In this document: piece by piece, positions 16,667 through 26,738 of the stretch
Layout of the letters: every line of letters begins with the position of its first letter
How positions within the stretch are numbered: the stretch's first letter is position 1
NCBI RefSeq assembly: GCF_020179605.1
Contig: NZ_JAINZO010000001.1
Span: 1,462,799 to 1,526,798, forward strand
Origin: Geomonas agri
Lineage (GTDB): Bacteria > Desulfobacterota > Desulfuromonadia > Geobacterales > Geobacteraceae
Length of the DNA stretch: 64,000 nt
Reading direction: 5' to 3'
Translations under genes and position numbers: made by a program
Notes under the pieces: generated by a model
What the model was told of the DNA's origin: nothing
What the model saw: only the letters and a program-made list of their open reading frames with translations
Databases searched by the model: none

Positions 16667-18346
16667 TTACTTTTCCTCCTTTTTGCCGCGGATCAGCGCT
16701 TCCGGGTGCTGTTCAAGGTAATCCCCGAGCACCCGCAGAGACTGGGCCGCGCGGGACACCTCGCGCATGGTGTCGCGCAGATCGACCTGCACCGGGGCAT
16801 CGGCGGAGAGGACCTGGCTGGCCCCGCCCAAGGTGCCTCTGGCCTCGGTCAACGTCTTCCTGACGTCTTCAAGCGTAGTCCTGGTTTCGGTCAGCACCGA
16901 TTTTGCCTCCGGCACTAGCGAGCGATCCATGTTCTTGAGCAACTGGTCTGCGCTCTTTAGCGTGTCGTCCAGCGAACGCAGAGTATGACCGGCATCGCCG
17001 GCCAATTTCTCCAGGGGGAGTTTCTCTATTTTCTGGACGATCTCGGTCAGGTTCTTCTGCAGCTTCTCCATAGATCCGGGCACGGTCGGGAAGCGCGGCG
17101 GGGCAGCATTCCAGTCGATCCTGGCCGGGCGCGCGCCGGGGACAAAATCGAGGGCTACGTAGAGCTGACCGGTCAACAGGCTGCCGCTTTTGATCTGGGC
17201 CCGGAAACCGTGCGCCACCAGGTCGTCGAGAAGCTTGTGGGTCTGGACGCTGCCAGGAGACGGCAGCAGCCCTTCCCTCCCCGCGTGCAGATGGGAGAGC
17301 AGGTGTTCTGGATAAAACTGAATCTCGACCGCAACTGAAAAATCGGAGCGGGATCGATCCAGCGTCACGTCGATGTTGGTGACCTCACCCACGGTGACAC
17401 CGCGCAAATCGACCGGTGCGCCAACGGCAAGACCTCGCACCGATTCGCGGAACTGCAGCGCGAATTTCTCAGATACCACCGAGTTTTTCAGCGCCTCGTC
17501 ATGGGTCGCATAGAGGGTGTAGGCGGTATTGGCGGGCGCCGCCTGGGTTTCCGGCGCATTGGGGCGCTGTTCGAAAGAAATCCCCCCCAGGAGGACAGCC
17601 AGCATCGATTCCGTGTTGAGCTTGACCCCGTTGGGGGAGACGGAGAGATCGACACCGCTCGCGTGCCAGAAAAAGGTGTCGGTAGTAACGAAACGGTCGT
17701 AGGGCGAGCGGATGAAAATCCGGACGGAAACGCCCTTGCCGTCTTTGTCGAGGTCGGTGGCGATCACCTGGCCGACCTGCATGCGCCTGAAAAAAACCGG
17801 GGAACCGGTGTAGAGCGAGCCAACGTCGTCGGTGTGAAGCACGAACTGTCGACCGGGGACGTCCATGGAGACCGCCGGCGGGGACTCAAGCCCTACGAAG
17901 TGGTCACGCAGCTCGGTGGACGCACCCGCCTCGACGCCGATATAGGAGCCGCCCAACAAGGTGGTCAAACCGGTGACGTTGCCGCCGGAAATGCGGGCGC
18001 GCACAACCCAGAAACGGGTGTCCTTGACCATGAGTCCCTTGGCATCCTTGGAGACCTCGGCGGTGACCACGACGTGGGAGCGGTCGTTGGAGATGGCGAT
18101 GGATTTCACCTCGCCGATCATGACGTCTTTGTACTTCAACTTGGTCTTGCCGGCTTCCAGCCCCTCGCCGGTCTTGAAGGAGATGGTGATGGTCTCGCCC
18201 CGGTCGATCCAGGCCTTGGCGGCGATGGAAAGGCCGATGATGGCGGCCACGATGGGGATGATCCAGACCAGCTGGACCGAGAAGCGGCGTCTTGGTTCGC
18301 TAACCGCTTCCGGTATGTCCTGCATCTCATTGTGTCTGTCAGTCAT
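16667..18346 (-). CDS. pqiB: PqiB, three-MCE-domain periplasmic lipid-transport tunnel
   Basis: A 559-aa protein with one N-terminal TM helix (residues ~25-47) and three successive MCE/MlaD domains: ITISFKTGEGLEAGKTKLKY near 52, FVLHTDDVGSLYTGSPVFF near 165, and FALQFRESVRGLAVGAPVDL near 290. The C-terminal ~180 residues form a long helical, coiled-coil tail (LPLEKLAGDAGHTLRSLDDT) that bundles into the needle seen in PqiB hexamers. The domain count and length match E. coli PqiB (546 aa). Its start overlaps the stop of the second pqiA-type gene by eight bases. Confidence 0.93.
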   Translation of the reverse strand: MTDRHNEMQDIPEAVSEPRRRFSVQLVWIIPIVAAIIGLSIAAKAWIDRGETITISFKTGEGLEAGKTKLKYKDVMIGEVKSIAISNDRSHVVVTAEVSKDAKGLMVKDTRFWVVRARISGGNVTGLTTLLGGSYIGVEAGASTELRDHFVGLESPPAVSMDVPGRQFVLHTDDVGSLYTGSPVFFRRMQVGQVIATDLDKDGKGVSVRIFIRSPYDRFVTTDTFFWHASGVDLSVSPNGVKLNTESMLAVLLGGISFEQRPNAPETQAAPANTAYTLYATHDEALKNSVVSEKFALQFRESVRGLAVGAPVDLRGVTVGEVTNIDVTLDRSRSDFSVAVEIQFYPEHLLSHLHAGREGLLPSPGSVQTHKLLDDLVAHGFRAQIKSGSLLTGQLYVALDFVPGARPARIDWNAAPPRFPTVPGSMEKLQKNLTEIVQKIEKLPLEKLAGDAGHTLRSLDDTLKSADQLLKNMDRSLVPEAKSVLTETRTTLEDVRKTLTEARGTLGGASQVLSADAPVQVDLRDTMREVSRAAQSLRVLGDYLEQHPEALIRGKKEEK

Positions 18347-18977
18347 GAAACTCCTCTTTCTGCAGCGGGTCCCAAATCAGGCGAGGGTCAAACTCCATGG
18401 TGGCGAACATGGTGAGCACCACCACCGCACCGAAGGCCACCGCGGCAGGCCCGGCCTTGACCGTGGCCATGGAACCAAGTTGCACCAGCGCGGCTAGCAG
18501 GGTTACCACGTAGATGTCGAGCATGGACCAGCGCCCCACCGCCTCCACCAGCCGGTACAGGCGGGTACGCTGGCGCGGGCTCCAGGTCGAGCGGCGCTGC
18601 ACGGATATAAGCAGCAGGGTAAGCGAAAAAAGTTTCAAGAGCGGAATGGCCACGCTCGCTACGAAAACGATCACCGCGATCATCCAGGAACCGGTCCTCC
18701 ACAGGTGCACCACCCCGCTGACGATGGTGTCCTTGCGATAGCTGATCAGGGAGCCGGTTTCCATCATGACAAGGGCATTGGCCGGTATGTAGAGGATGTA
18801 TGACGCGATAATCAGCGCCCAGCAGCGCTGCACGCTGCCCGGTCTGCGGAAATGGAGCCGGGCGCCGCAACGCGGGCAGTGCGCCACCTGCGCCCGCTGG
18901 TCGCGTCGCGAGACCAGCTGGCAGACATGGCACGAGCACAGCCCCCGTGATGCCGCAATGGGAGCCGGTGCGGTCAC
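18339..18977 (-). CDS. PqiA-domain membrane protein, second half
   Basis: A 212-aa inner-membrane protein with a zinc-ribbon-like start (CHVCQLVSRR, then CPRCGARL) and four hydrophobic segments, corresponding to the C-terminal PqiA repeat of the ~417-aa E. coli PqiA. PqiA is the inner-membrane partner of PqiB in envelope lipid transport. Here the two PqiA repeats are separate genes whose stop and start overlap as ATGA. Both have intact zinc ribbons, so this is a stable split rather than a broken gene. It overlaps pqiB downstream by eight bases. Confidence 0.9.
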   Translation of the reverse strand: MTAPAPIAASRGLCSCHVCQLVSRRDQRAQVAHCPRCGARLHFRRPGSVQRCWALIIASYILYIPANALVMMETGSLISYRKDTIVSGVVHLWRTGSWMIAVIVFVASVAIPLLKLFSLTLLLISVQRRSTWSPRQRTRLYRLVEAVGRWSMLDIYVVTLLAALVQLGSMATVKAGPAAVAFGAVVVLTMFATMEFDPRLIWDPLQKEEFHD

Positions 18978-19606
18978 GGCTTAGCCTGCCCTTGCCACGT
19001 GGCGTCCAGTTGCGCCCACACGTCGCGGGCATTGAAGGATGCGGCCGCGGCAGCAAGAAGCAGGGTCAGGACGGCGAAGGACCAAAGCGCCATCCCGGGA
19101 ATGACGCGAAAGTTGTTGGTGAGCTTCACCAGCGAGACCAGAACCCCCAGCATGAGCACCTCCACCATGCCCCACGGCTGCAGAACCTGGAGCACGCGCA
19201 TGAACAGCGGATAGCTCGGGGGGACTTTGCCCAGCTTGAGCGGCAACAGCAGGTAGGTGATCGAGATCAGTTCCACGGCGGGGGCAACCATAGCGGTGAG
19301 GAACACGAGCAGCGAGATACTTTTCATATGCTGGTCCCACAGGGAAAGGACGGCCCCAAACAGGGTGATGGCGCTGCGGTCCCCCTGCACCTCGATGCTG
19401 AAGATAGGGAACACATTCGCGCCGAGGAAAACCATGGCCGCGGCCAGGGTGTAGGCGAGGGTGCGATCGACGCTGTCAGTGGCGTTGCGGTACAAAACGG
19501 CGCCGCAGCGCGGGCAACTGGCATAGCAGCCGGGGTTCAACTGTATATCGCGCTGCAACAAGTCACAGTCATGGCACGCGATGAGCTGCCGTGTATGATC
19601 GGTCAT
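18974..19606 (-). CDS. PqiA-domain membrane protein, first half
   Basis: A 210-aa inner-membrane protein, first gene of the pqi operon. It opens with a zinc ribbon (ACHDCDLLQRD, CPRCGAVLYR) then four TM segments, the N-terminal PqiA repeat. The start at 19606 puts the zinc ribbon at the usual distance from the N-terminus; the frame is open to 19708, but those 34 residues are unlike the family. The ribosome-binding site is weak (GGAG 11 bases upstream). Together with the next gene it reconstitutes one bacterial PqiA. Confidence 0.88.
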   Translation of the reverse strand: MTDHTRQLIACHDCDLLQRDIQLNPGCYASCPRCGAVLYRNATDSVDRTLAYTLAAAMVFLGANVFPIFSIEVQGDRSAITLFGAVLSLWDQHMKSISLLVFLTAMVAPAVELISITYLLLPLKLGKVPPSYPLFMRVLQVLQPWGMVEVLMLGVLVSLVKLTNNFRVIPGMALWSFAVLTLLLAAAAASFNARDVWAQLDATWQGQAKP

Positions 19607-19724
19607 CAGGAGAAAATCTCCATCGTTTGCCTCAGCAGCGACGCACGGAAAGACACGTGGCCACCAGGGGCGCCCTCGGGGCACTGACAAGTGATAAACA
19701 TACCACACTGTCGGTTAAAACTGA

Positions 19725-19805
19725 ATCAGCCACCGGGGAAAACTCCCGAGCGGCTGATAGAACTAGTCGATGCCGATTGAATTCGAAACCAGCACCAATC
19801 AGCCG
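19725..19805 (-). pseudogene. decayed tRNA-Pro-like 3' end with its terminator
   Basis: About 75 bases align at roughly 70% with the intact tRNA-Pro 3' half and terminator at 20985-21055. Shared blocks in the same order are CAGCCACC, TCCCGAG, GGCTG, GTCG, then ATTCGAA-ACCAGC-ACCA against the intact ATTCGAACCAGCGACCA. The anticodon half is absent. It is a possible relic of duplication or of integration at the tRNA 3' end. The rest of the 19607-20162 gap shows no gene. Confidence 0.4.
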
Positions 19806-20162
19806 GGCACATCTATGAGGCATGGGTAGTACGAAACAATGAAGTAGCACGTTACGCAAACCAGAGGGTGCCATACTCACCCCGTCGGGACTTGCGCTGC
19901 CTGCGATTAATCCCATTGCTGTTATCAGCGCAAGCAAGCACCTGTGCGCCGAATGCACGCCAGGGGAGCAAGATATACTTAGTACGATACATAGTCAACA
20001 GCAAGTTATGGAGCAATCCCCTCAAACATCACAAGGCGTCAGCAACAGGAAAGACAATAGGACATTGTGATAGTGCCAGCCTTACAAAGAAAGAACCAGT
20101 GGTGAACAAGAATGAATGTGCGGTAGGGTTACGAAGATGAGAAGGATGCAGAGTGAAGATTG

Positions 20163-20894
20163 TCACTGACTGCCAACACCGCGCAGGAGGTTGCTGAGGG
20201 TTCCGTCGTTCTTCATGGACTTCAAAGCACTATCCAGCTTTCGGACAGCTCCCATCCTGTCCTTGTGCAACAGAATATGCATAGAATACGTTCCCAGAGG
20301 GGGGCTGTGGACGTGCAGTTGGTGTGCAGGATCATACCTTTTAAGTGCAGGCATCAGCAGAAAATCGGTGCCGACGCCGAAATCGGCCCGATCCCGCAAG
20401 AGCATTTCTATGATCACAGGTTCACTGCCGGAGACCTCGGTATAGCTTCCCTTTCGGGATTTCCCGTTGAGCATGGAACTGGTCAAGCGCGACCCCAAGA
20501 CACCGACAACCCGTTCATCTTTCAAAGAGTCCCAGGTAACCGCCAGGTTACCTTTCGTTTTGCTGATGGCAATGATTTTAAGGGTCAGCAGCGGCTCAGG
20601 AACGAGTACCAGATTGGGATACAAGGGCAAGACTTCTTTTGCCCGCCCAAAGTCTCCGTCGGTTATTCCGTCGTTTGCGTACTGTATCGCCCGGGCCTGC
20701 GGCAGTTGCACGAACGTAATGCCGATGCCGGATCTCCTGGCAAGCTCAGCGCGGATCTTGGTGAGGACCGTGTACATGCGCGGGTTGGCTGAATCAAGCA
20801 ACGATTGTGCAACCGACAGACGCAGATCCTGGTCCTGGGAATGGGCTTGGGTCGAATAGAAGAGGAACAGCACAGCGAAAACTAGAGATTTCAC
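20163..20894 (-). CDS. periplasmic amino-acid-type solute-binding protein
   Basis: A 243-aa exported protein (signal [20 protein letters not shown]) with the fold pattern of family-3 solute-binding proteins: [20 protein letters not shown] near residue 52, DGDFGRAKE near 78, and [15 protein letters not shown] near 167. It lacks a nearby permease, and the short FVQLPQ/DGDFGR form is common among stand-alone proteins used as sensory domains or orphan binders. The start is GTG with GGAGGGG upstream. It is the only gene between the tRNA-Pro and its relic, so it may be an acquired passenger. Confidence 0.8.
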   Translation of the reverse strand: MKSLVFAVLFLFYSTQAHSQDQDLRLSVAQSLLDSANPRMYTVLTKIRAELARRSGIGITFVQLPQARAIQYANDGITDGDFGRAKEVLPLYPNLVLVPEPLLTLKIIAISKTKGNLAVTWDSLKDERVVGVLGSRLTSSMLNGKSRKGSYTEVSGSEPVIIEMLLRDRADFGVGTDFLLMPALKRYDPAHQLHVHSPPLGTYSMHILLHKDRMGAVRKLDSALKSMKNDGTLSNLLRGVGSQ

Positions 20895-20984
20895 AGCCCC
20901 TCCATTAGTATGGAGATCATTTTAGTCAAAGTTGAAATAGAGTCAATCCGGAAGCAGGAAGGGAAGGAAGCTGCCAAAAAACAA

Positions 20985-21019
20985 AACAGCCACCCGGGAG
21001 ATGTCCCGAGTGGCTGTTT
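20985..21019 (-). terminator. intrinsic terminator of tRNA-Pro
   Basis: AACAGCCACCCGGGA and TCCCGAGTGGCTGTTT pair with one bulge around GATG; on the minus strand the hairpin follows the tRNA and ends in TTTTGTTTTTT. Confidence 0.85.
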
Positions 21020-21023
21020 AAAA

Positions 21024-21100
21024 TGGTCGGTGCGACTGGATTCGAACCAGCGACCACTAGACCCCCAGTCTAGTGCGCTACCAGGCTGCGCTACGCACCG
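21024..21100 (-). tRNA. tRNA-Pro (GGG)
   Basis: A 77-nt cloverleaf with acceptor CGGTGCG/CGCACCG, encoded CCA, D-arm TAGCGCAGCCTGGTAGCGC, anticodon stem CTAGA/TCTAG with loop CTGGGGG (anticodon GGG), and T-loop GTTCGAA. All standard invariants are present. Confidence 0.95.
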
Positions 21101-21114
21101 ATTAAACCTGATAA

Positions 21115-21453
21115 TTACAACTGATCCCTCAAACTGGTCAGTTCCAGCTTCACGTCATGAAGCAGCGCCGCAAGCGTTTCGCCGGAAAGGTCAGATTTTC
21201 GGTACTTTTTCTTCCCCTCCAGACGCTGCCTCGCCCCCTCTATGGTGAGCTTTTCAACGTACAGGAGTTCTTTGATCTGTGCGACCAACTCCACATCCTT
21301 CCTGGTGTAGAGCCTCTGGCCGCTGCTGCTCTTCTTGGGAGCCAGGGAGGAAAACTCGGTCTCCCAGAAGCGCAAGACCGAGGTGGGAAGTCCCGTCAGG
21401 GCGGAAACCTCGCCGATCCTCAGGTAATGCTTGTCCGGGATCCCGGTAATCAT
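21115..21453 (-). CDS. MerR-family transcriptional regulator
   Basis: A 112-aa short MerR protein. The winged HTH is at the N-terminus ([22 protein letters not shown], with the W-x2-E typical of the group), followed by [19 protein letters not shown] and a coiled-coil tail. There is no C-terminal effector domain, as in the HspR/RacA-like or 'MerR after ihfA' proteins conserved in deltaproteobacteria and other lineages. It starts two bases after the ihfA stop and is the last gene of the translation block, ahead of tRNA-Pro. Confidence 0.9.
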   Translation of the reverse strand: MITGIPDKHYLRIGEVSALTGLPTSVLRFWETEFSSLAPKKSSSGQRLYTRKDVELVAQIKELLYVEKLTIEGARQRLEGKKKYRKSDLSGETLAALLHDVKLELTSLRDQL

Positions 21454-21455
21454 CG

Positions 21456-21734
21456 TTACTGGCTGTTGATCGCGCTCTTGAGAACCTGGCTCGGCTTGAA
21501 AGTGAGGATCTTGCGAGCCACGATGGTGATCTCCTCGCCGGTCTGCGGGTTCCTGCCACGACGATCGGACTTCTCTTTCACTACGAAGTTGCCGAACCCG
21601 GCAATCTTGATTTTATCGCCGTCTTCAAGAGTGGTTTTAATGAGGTCGAAGACCGTCTCAACGAGTTCGGCGGATTCTTTTTTGGAGAAACCGACCTTCT
21701 CATAAATTTTTTCTACGATGTCCGCTTTGGTCAT
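21456..21734 (-). CDS. ihfA: integration host factor subunit alpha
   Basis: A 92-aa HU/IHF-family DNA-bending protein. It carries MTKADIVEKIYEKVGFSKKE, FDLIKTTLEDGDKIKIAGFG, the DNA-arm sequence GRNPQTGEEITI and the C-terminal helix LTFKPSQVLKSAIN. The arm has the NPxTG turn whose proline intercalates into DNA. The position directly after pheT is the classic ihfA location in proteobacteria, and IHF assists sigma-54 promoters such as the candidate at 34696. Confidence 0.95.
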   Translation of the reverse strand: MTKADIVEKIYEKVGFSKKESAELVETVFDLIKTTLEDGDKIKIAGFGNFVVKEKSDRRGRNPQTGEEITIVARKILTFKPSQVLKSAINSQ

Positions 21735-21820
21735 AATCCCCTCAACAGGTGAAGCATTTCAGTGTGTTCTCAACAGCGGCTTAATCTAATACCATAGCGT
21801 TTTCGATTTCGCAACCGTTT

Positions 21821-24226
21821 TTATCTGAACGAAACATTTAATTTTTTCTGCAGCGCATCAATAACCCTCTGGTGCAGACGGGTCACTTCGTCGTCGGTCA
21901 GGGTCCTTTCCTTGGAGCCGTAACGGACGCGAATAGCGACACTCTTTTCATGAGACGCGATGTTGCCGCCCATGTAGAGATCGAAGATTTCCACCCCTTC
22001 CAGCTCCGGTGCCTTGACGCCATTGACGCAGGAAACCACGTCGGCAACCGGCAGTTCCCGGGGGAGCAGCATGGCGATGTCGCGGAAGGTGGACGGGAAG
22101 CGCGAAGGGACCTGGGCGGCACCCTGCTTCTTGCGGCAGGCAAGGAGCGCCTCGAAGTTGAGTTCGAGGTAGTACAGCGGCGTCGCGATGCCGTAGTTCT
22201 CCTGCACAGTCGGGTGCAGCTCTCCCAGGGAGCCCAGAACCTTCTTGCCGGAGAGGATGCGGCAGGACTTGCCCGGGTGGTAGTACGGGTCGAGATCCTC
22301 GGCGCTGAAGTTGACGCCTCCGACGTTAAGCTCGGCGAGGAGGTTCTCGGCGATCCCCTTCACGTCGAAGAAGTCGATCTCGTCCTTGCCCTGGTTCCAC
22401 CCTTCCAGGTCACGCCTGCCGGTTAAGAGCGCGGAGATGTAGAGCGGCTCTTGCGGCAGTTCCTCCCCTTCCACGGGGAGGTAGATGCGGCGCATCTCGA
22501 AGATGCGCAGGTTGAGCGTGCGGAAGCTCACGTTCTTGACCGCGGTATCCAAAAGGCCAGGGAGCATGGTGGTACGCATTACCGAAAGCTCGTCGGAGAT
22601 CGGGTTCAGGAGCACCATGCCGTTGCTGCGCAGATCCCCTTCCGGCAACAGGATCTTCTCGCAGGAGGACGGGGCGACGAAGCTATAGTTGATCACCTCG
22701 TTCAGGCCATGGGCAACCAGGAGGTCTTTCACCTTAGCGGCAAGACGCTGGGCGTCAGAGGGGAGATCGGAAAAGACCGAGGCCTGCGGCAGGGTGGCCG
22801 GGACCTTGTCGAACCCGTTCAGACGCACCACTTCCTCGACCAGGTCGATCTCGCGCTCCAGGTCGACGCGGAACAGCGGCACCTTGACCTGGAATACGCC
22901 CGGCTCGGCCTGGGTCACCTCGAACTCGAGGCGGCGGAAGATGTCCTCAACCTCGTCAGCACCAAGAGCGAGGCCGGATACGGCGTTGATGCGGGCCAGG
23001 CGCGCCGTGATGACGCGTGGCTCGACCGGCACCGGGTAGACGTCGATGACGCCCTTGGCCACCTTGCCGCCCGAAAGCTCGGCGATCAGCTGTGCGGCGC
23101 GATCAAGCGCACGGGTGAGGCCCGCGATGTCGGCGCCGCGCTCGAAGCGGTGCGAGGACTCGGTGTGGATGCCCAAGCGCTTGGAGGTCTTGCGGATGGC
23201 AGAGGGGTTGAAGTAGGCGCTCTCCAGGAGCACTTCGGTGGTCCCCTCCCCTATCTCGGAATTGCCGCCCCCCATGATGCCGGCCAGCGCAACAGCTTTT
23301 GCGCCGTCGCGGATGGTGAGGTCGGTGGCGGTAAGTTCGCGCTCCTGCCCGTCCAGCGTGCCGAACTTTTCACCCTCACCCGCAGCGGCGACCACGATCT
23401 TACCGCCAGCCAGGAGCTTGAAGTCGAAGGCGTGCAGCGGGTGCCCGTACTCAAGGAGCACGTAGTTGGTCACGTCAACGATGTTGTTGATGGAGCGGAT
23501 GCCGGCGGCCATGAGACGGTTGGCAAGCCAGGCGGGGGAATCTGCCAGGGTGCAGCCGGTGATGTGACGCGCAGTGTAGCGCGGGCAGAGTTCGGGAGCG
23601 AGGATCTCGACGCTGGCAATGCCGTCGATAGGGGCGCCGGTCTCGTCGACATCGAGTCCCGGGTAATGCACCTTCTTGCCCAGCTTGGCGGCGACTTCAC
23701 GGGCGATACCGACCACGCTCAGGCAGTCGGCGCGGTTGGGGGTGAGCCCGATCTCGAAGATGACGTCCTTGGTGCCGAGCGCATCGAAGAGCGGGGTGCC
23801 GATCTTGAAATCTTCGGGGAGGATCATGATGCCGGAGGACTCGGTGGAAAGCGCGAGTTCCTTCTCGGAGCAGAGCATGCCGCAGGACTCTTCGCCGCGG
23901 ATCTTGGAGCGCTTGATCTTGAAGTCGCCGGGAAGGGTCGCACCGATCTGGGCCAGGGCGACCTTGTCGCCTGCCTTGAAGTTCTGCGCGCCGCAGACCA
24001 CGTCGAGGATCTCCTTGCCGTTATCGACCTTGCACAGGGAGAGCTTGTCGGCGTTGGGGTGCTGGTTCTTCTCCACCACTTGCGCGACCACCACGTCGTC
24101 CATGCCGCCGCCCACCTCTTCCATGCGTTCGACCTCGAGGCCGAGCATGGTGAGCAGGTGCGACAGTTCCGCAGCCGGCAGGTCGCAATCGACGAATTCC
24201 TTGATCCAGTTATAGGTAACTATCAT
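21821..24226 (-). CDS. pheT: phenylalanine-tRNA ligase beta subunit
   Basis: An 801-aa beta subunit of the alpha2beta2 enzyme that charges tRNA-Phe. The domain order matches the family: an N-terminal tRNA-binding (EMAP/OB) domain ending near 150 with NADKLSLCKVD, the B3/B4 editing module (~210-380) with MRKTSKRLGIHTESSHRFERG-type residues, B5 (~405-475), and the C-terminal FDX-ACB anticodon-binding domain with PSRFPSTFRDIAMLLP and TDDEVTRLHQRVIDAL. The length equals the usual bacterial ~800 aa. It is separated from pheS by 117 bp that contain a dispersed hairpin repeat. Confidence 0.97.
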   Translation of the reverse strand: MIVTYNWIKEFVDCDLPAAELSHLLTMLGLEVERMEEVGGGMDDVVVAQVVEKNQHPNADKLSLCKVDNGKEILDVVCGAQNFKAGDKVALAQIGATLPGDFKIKRSKIRGEESCGMLCSEKELALSTESSGIMILPEDFKIGTPLFDALGTKDVIFEIGLTPNRADCLSVVGIAREVAAKLGKKVHYPGLDVDETGAPIDGIASVEILAPELCPRYTARHITGCTLADSPAWLANRLMAAGIRSINNIVDVTNYVLLEYGHPLHAFDFKLLAGGKIVVAAAGEGEKFGTLDGQERELTATDLTIRDGAKAVALAGIMGGGNSEIGEGTTEVLLESAYFNPSAIRKTSKRLGIHTESSHRFERGADIAGLTRALDRAAQLIAELSGGKVAKGVIDVYPVPVEPRVITARLARINAVSGLALGADEVEDIFRRLEFEVTQAEPGVFQVKVPLFRVDLEREIDLVEEVVRLNGFDKVPATLPQASVFSDLPSDAQRLAAKVKDLLVAHGLNEVINYSFVAPSSCEKILLPEGDLRSNGMVLLNPISDELSVMRTTMLPGLLDTAVKNVSFRTLNLRIFEMRRIYLPVEGEELPQEPLYISALLTGRRDLEGWNQGKDEIDFFDVKGIAENLLAELNVGGVNFSAEDLDPYYHPGKSCRILSGKKVLGSLGELHPTVQENYGIATPLYYLELNFEALLACRKKQGAAQVPSRFPSTFRDIAMLLPRELPVADVVSCVNGVKAPELEGVEIFDLYMGGNIASHEKSVAIRVRYGSKERTLTDDEVTRLHQRVIDALQKKLNVSFR

Positions 24227-24254
24227 AGCGATTCCTTAGAATGGAAAATCTAGT

Positions 24255-24334
24255 AACAGGGATAAAAGGGATGCAGGGGATAACGGCAAAAACTAAATAA
24301 GCTTTTCATCCCATTTATCCCTTTTATCCCTGTT
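24255..24334. repeat. dispersed ACAGGGATAAAAGGGAT hairpin, copy 1
   Basis: AACAGGGATAAAAGGGATG at the left and ATCCCTTTTATCCCTGTT at the right are inverted copies of one 18-base word, with extra partial copies between (CAGGGGATAA, CATCCCATTTATCCC). The element occupies nearly all of the pheS-pheT spacer and recurs at 40326-40400. Confidence 0.85.
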
Positions 24335-24343
24335 CAATGCCTT

Positions 24344-25790
<1,447 letters not shown>

Positions 25791-25982
25791 ACGAACTCCT
25801 TCTGGTTTTTAAATTAGCCGGATCCGCAAGGGGAGACGTTTCCTCACGGTTCTCGGACTTCGGTAAACCAGGGACAAAGGGCGACACGCTCCATCCATGG
25901 TCATAAGTGTTATTCAAGTCTCCGGTCCTAGTTCCCGGTAACCAGGTTAAGCTAGCCCCTAGTCCCTAGTCCCTGGCCCCAG
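25791..25982 (-). other. unusually long rpmI-rplT spacer
   Basis: 192 bp without a gene separate two ribosomal protein genes that are usually 20-60 bp apart. It contains the words CCAGGGAC (25869-25876) and GTCCCTGG (near 25969-25976), which are reverse complements, and three near-repeats of CTAGTCCC close to the rpmI end. It could fold as an RNA operator for L20; only the words and the length are seen directly. Confidence 0.4.
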
Positions 25983-26180
25983 TTACTTGTAGGGGATGAG
26001 GCAGCAGATGTTCTTGTGATCGGAAGCCGCTACGATGCCGCTTTTGCGGAGGTTGCGCTTGGTCTTCCTGGTCTTGGAGGTCAGGATGTGGCTGGTGAAG
26101 GCGTGGGCCATCTTGATTTTGCCTGTGCCGGTCTTGCTGAAACGCTTGGCGGCGCCCCTATGGGTCTTCATTTTAGGCAT
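25983..26180 (-). CDS. rpmI: 50S ribosomal protein L35
   Basis: A 65-aa basic protein, [20 protein letters not shown] start, [24 protein letters not shown] middle, typical of bacterial L35. It lies 28 bp after infC. Confidence 0.97.
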   Translation of the reverse strand: MPKMKTHRGAAKRFSKTGTGKIKMAHAFTSHILTSKTRKTKRNLRKSGIVAASDHKNICCLIPYK

Positions 26181-26208
26181 TGTTTTACTACTCCTTTGTT
26201 GGTGGTGT

Positions 26209-26727
<519 letters not shown>

Positions 26728-26738
26728 GACGCCACCTC

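Noticed and set aside
22451-24253. 600-aa forward ORF antisense to pheT
   Set aside because: Long only because pheT is GC-rich and codon-biased; the reverse strand has all class II synthetase domains.
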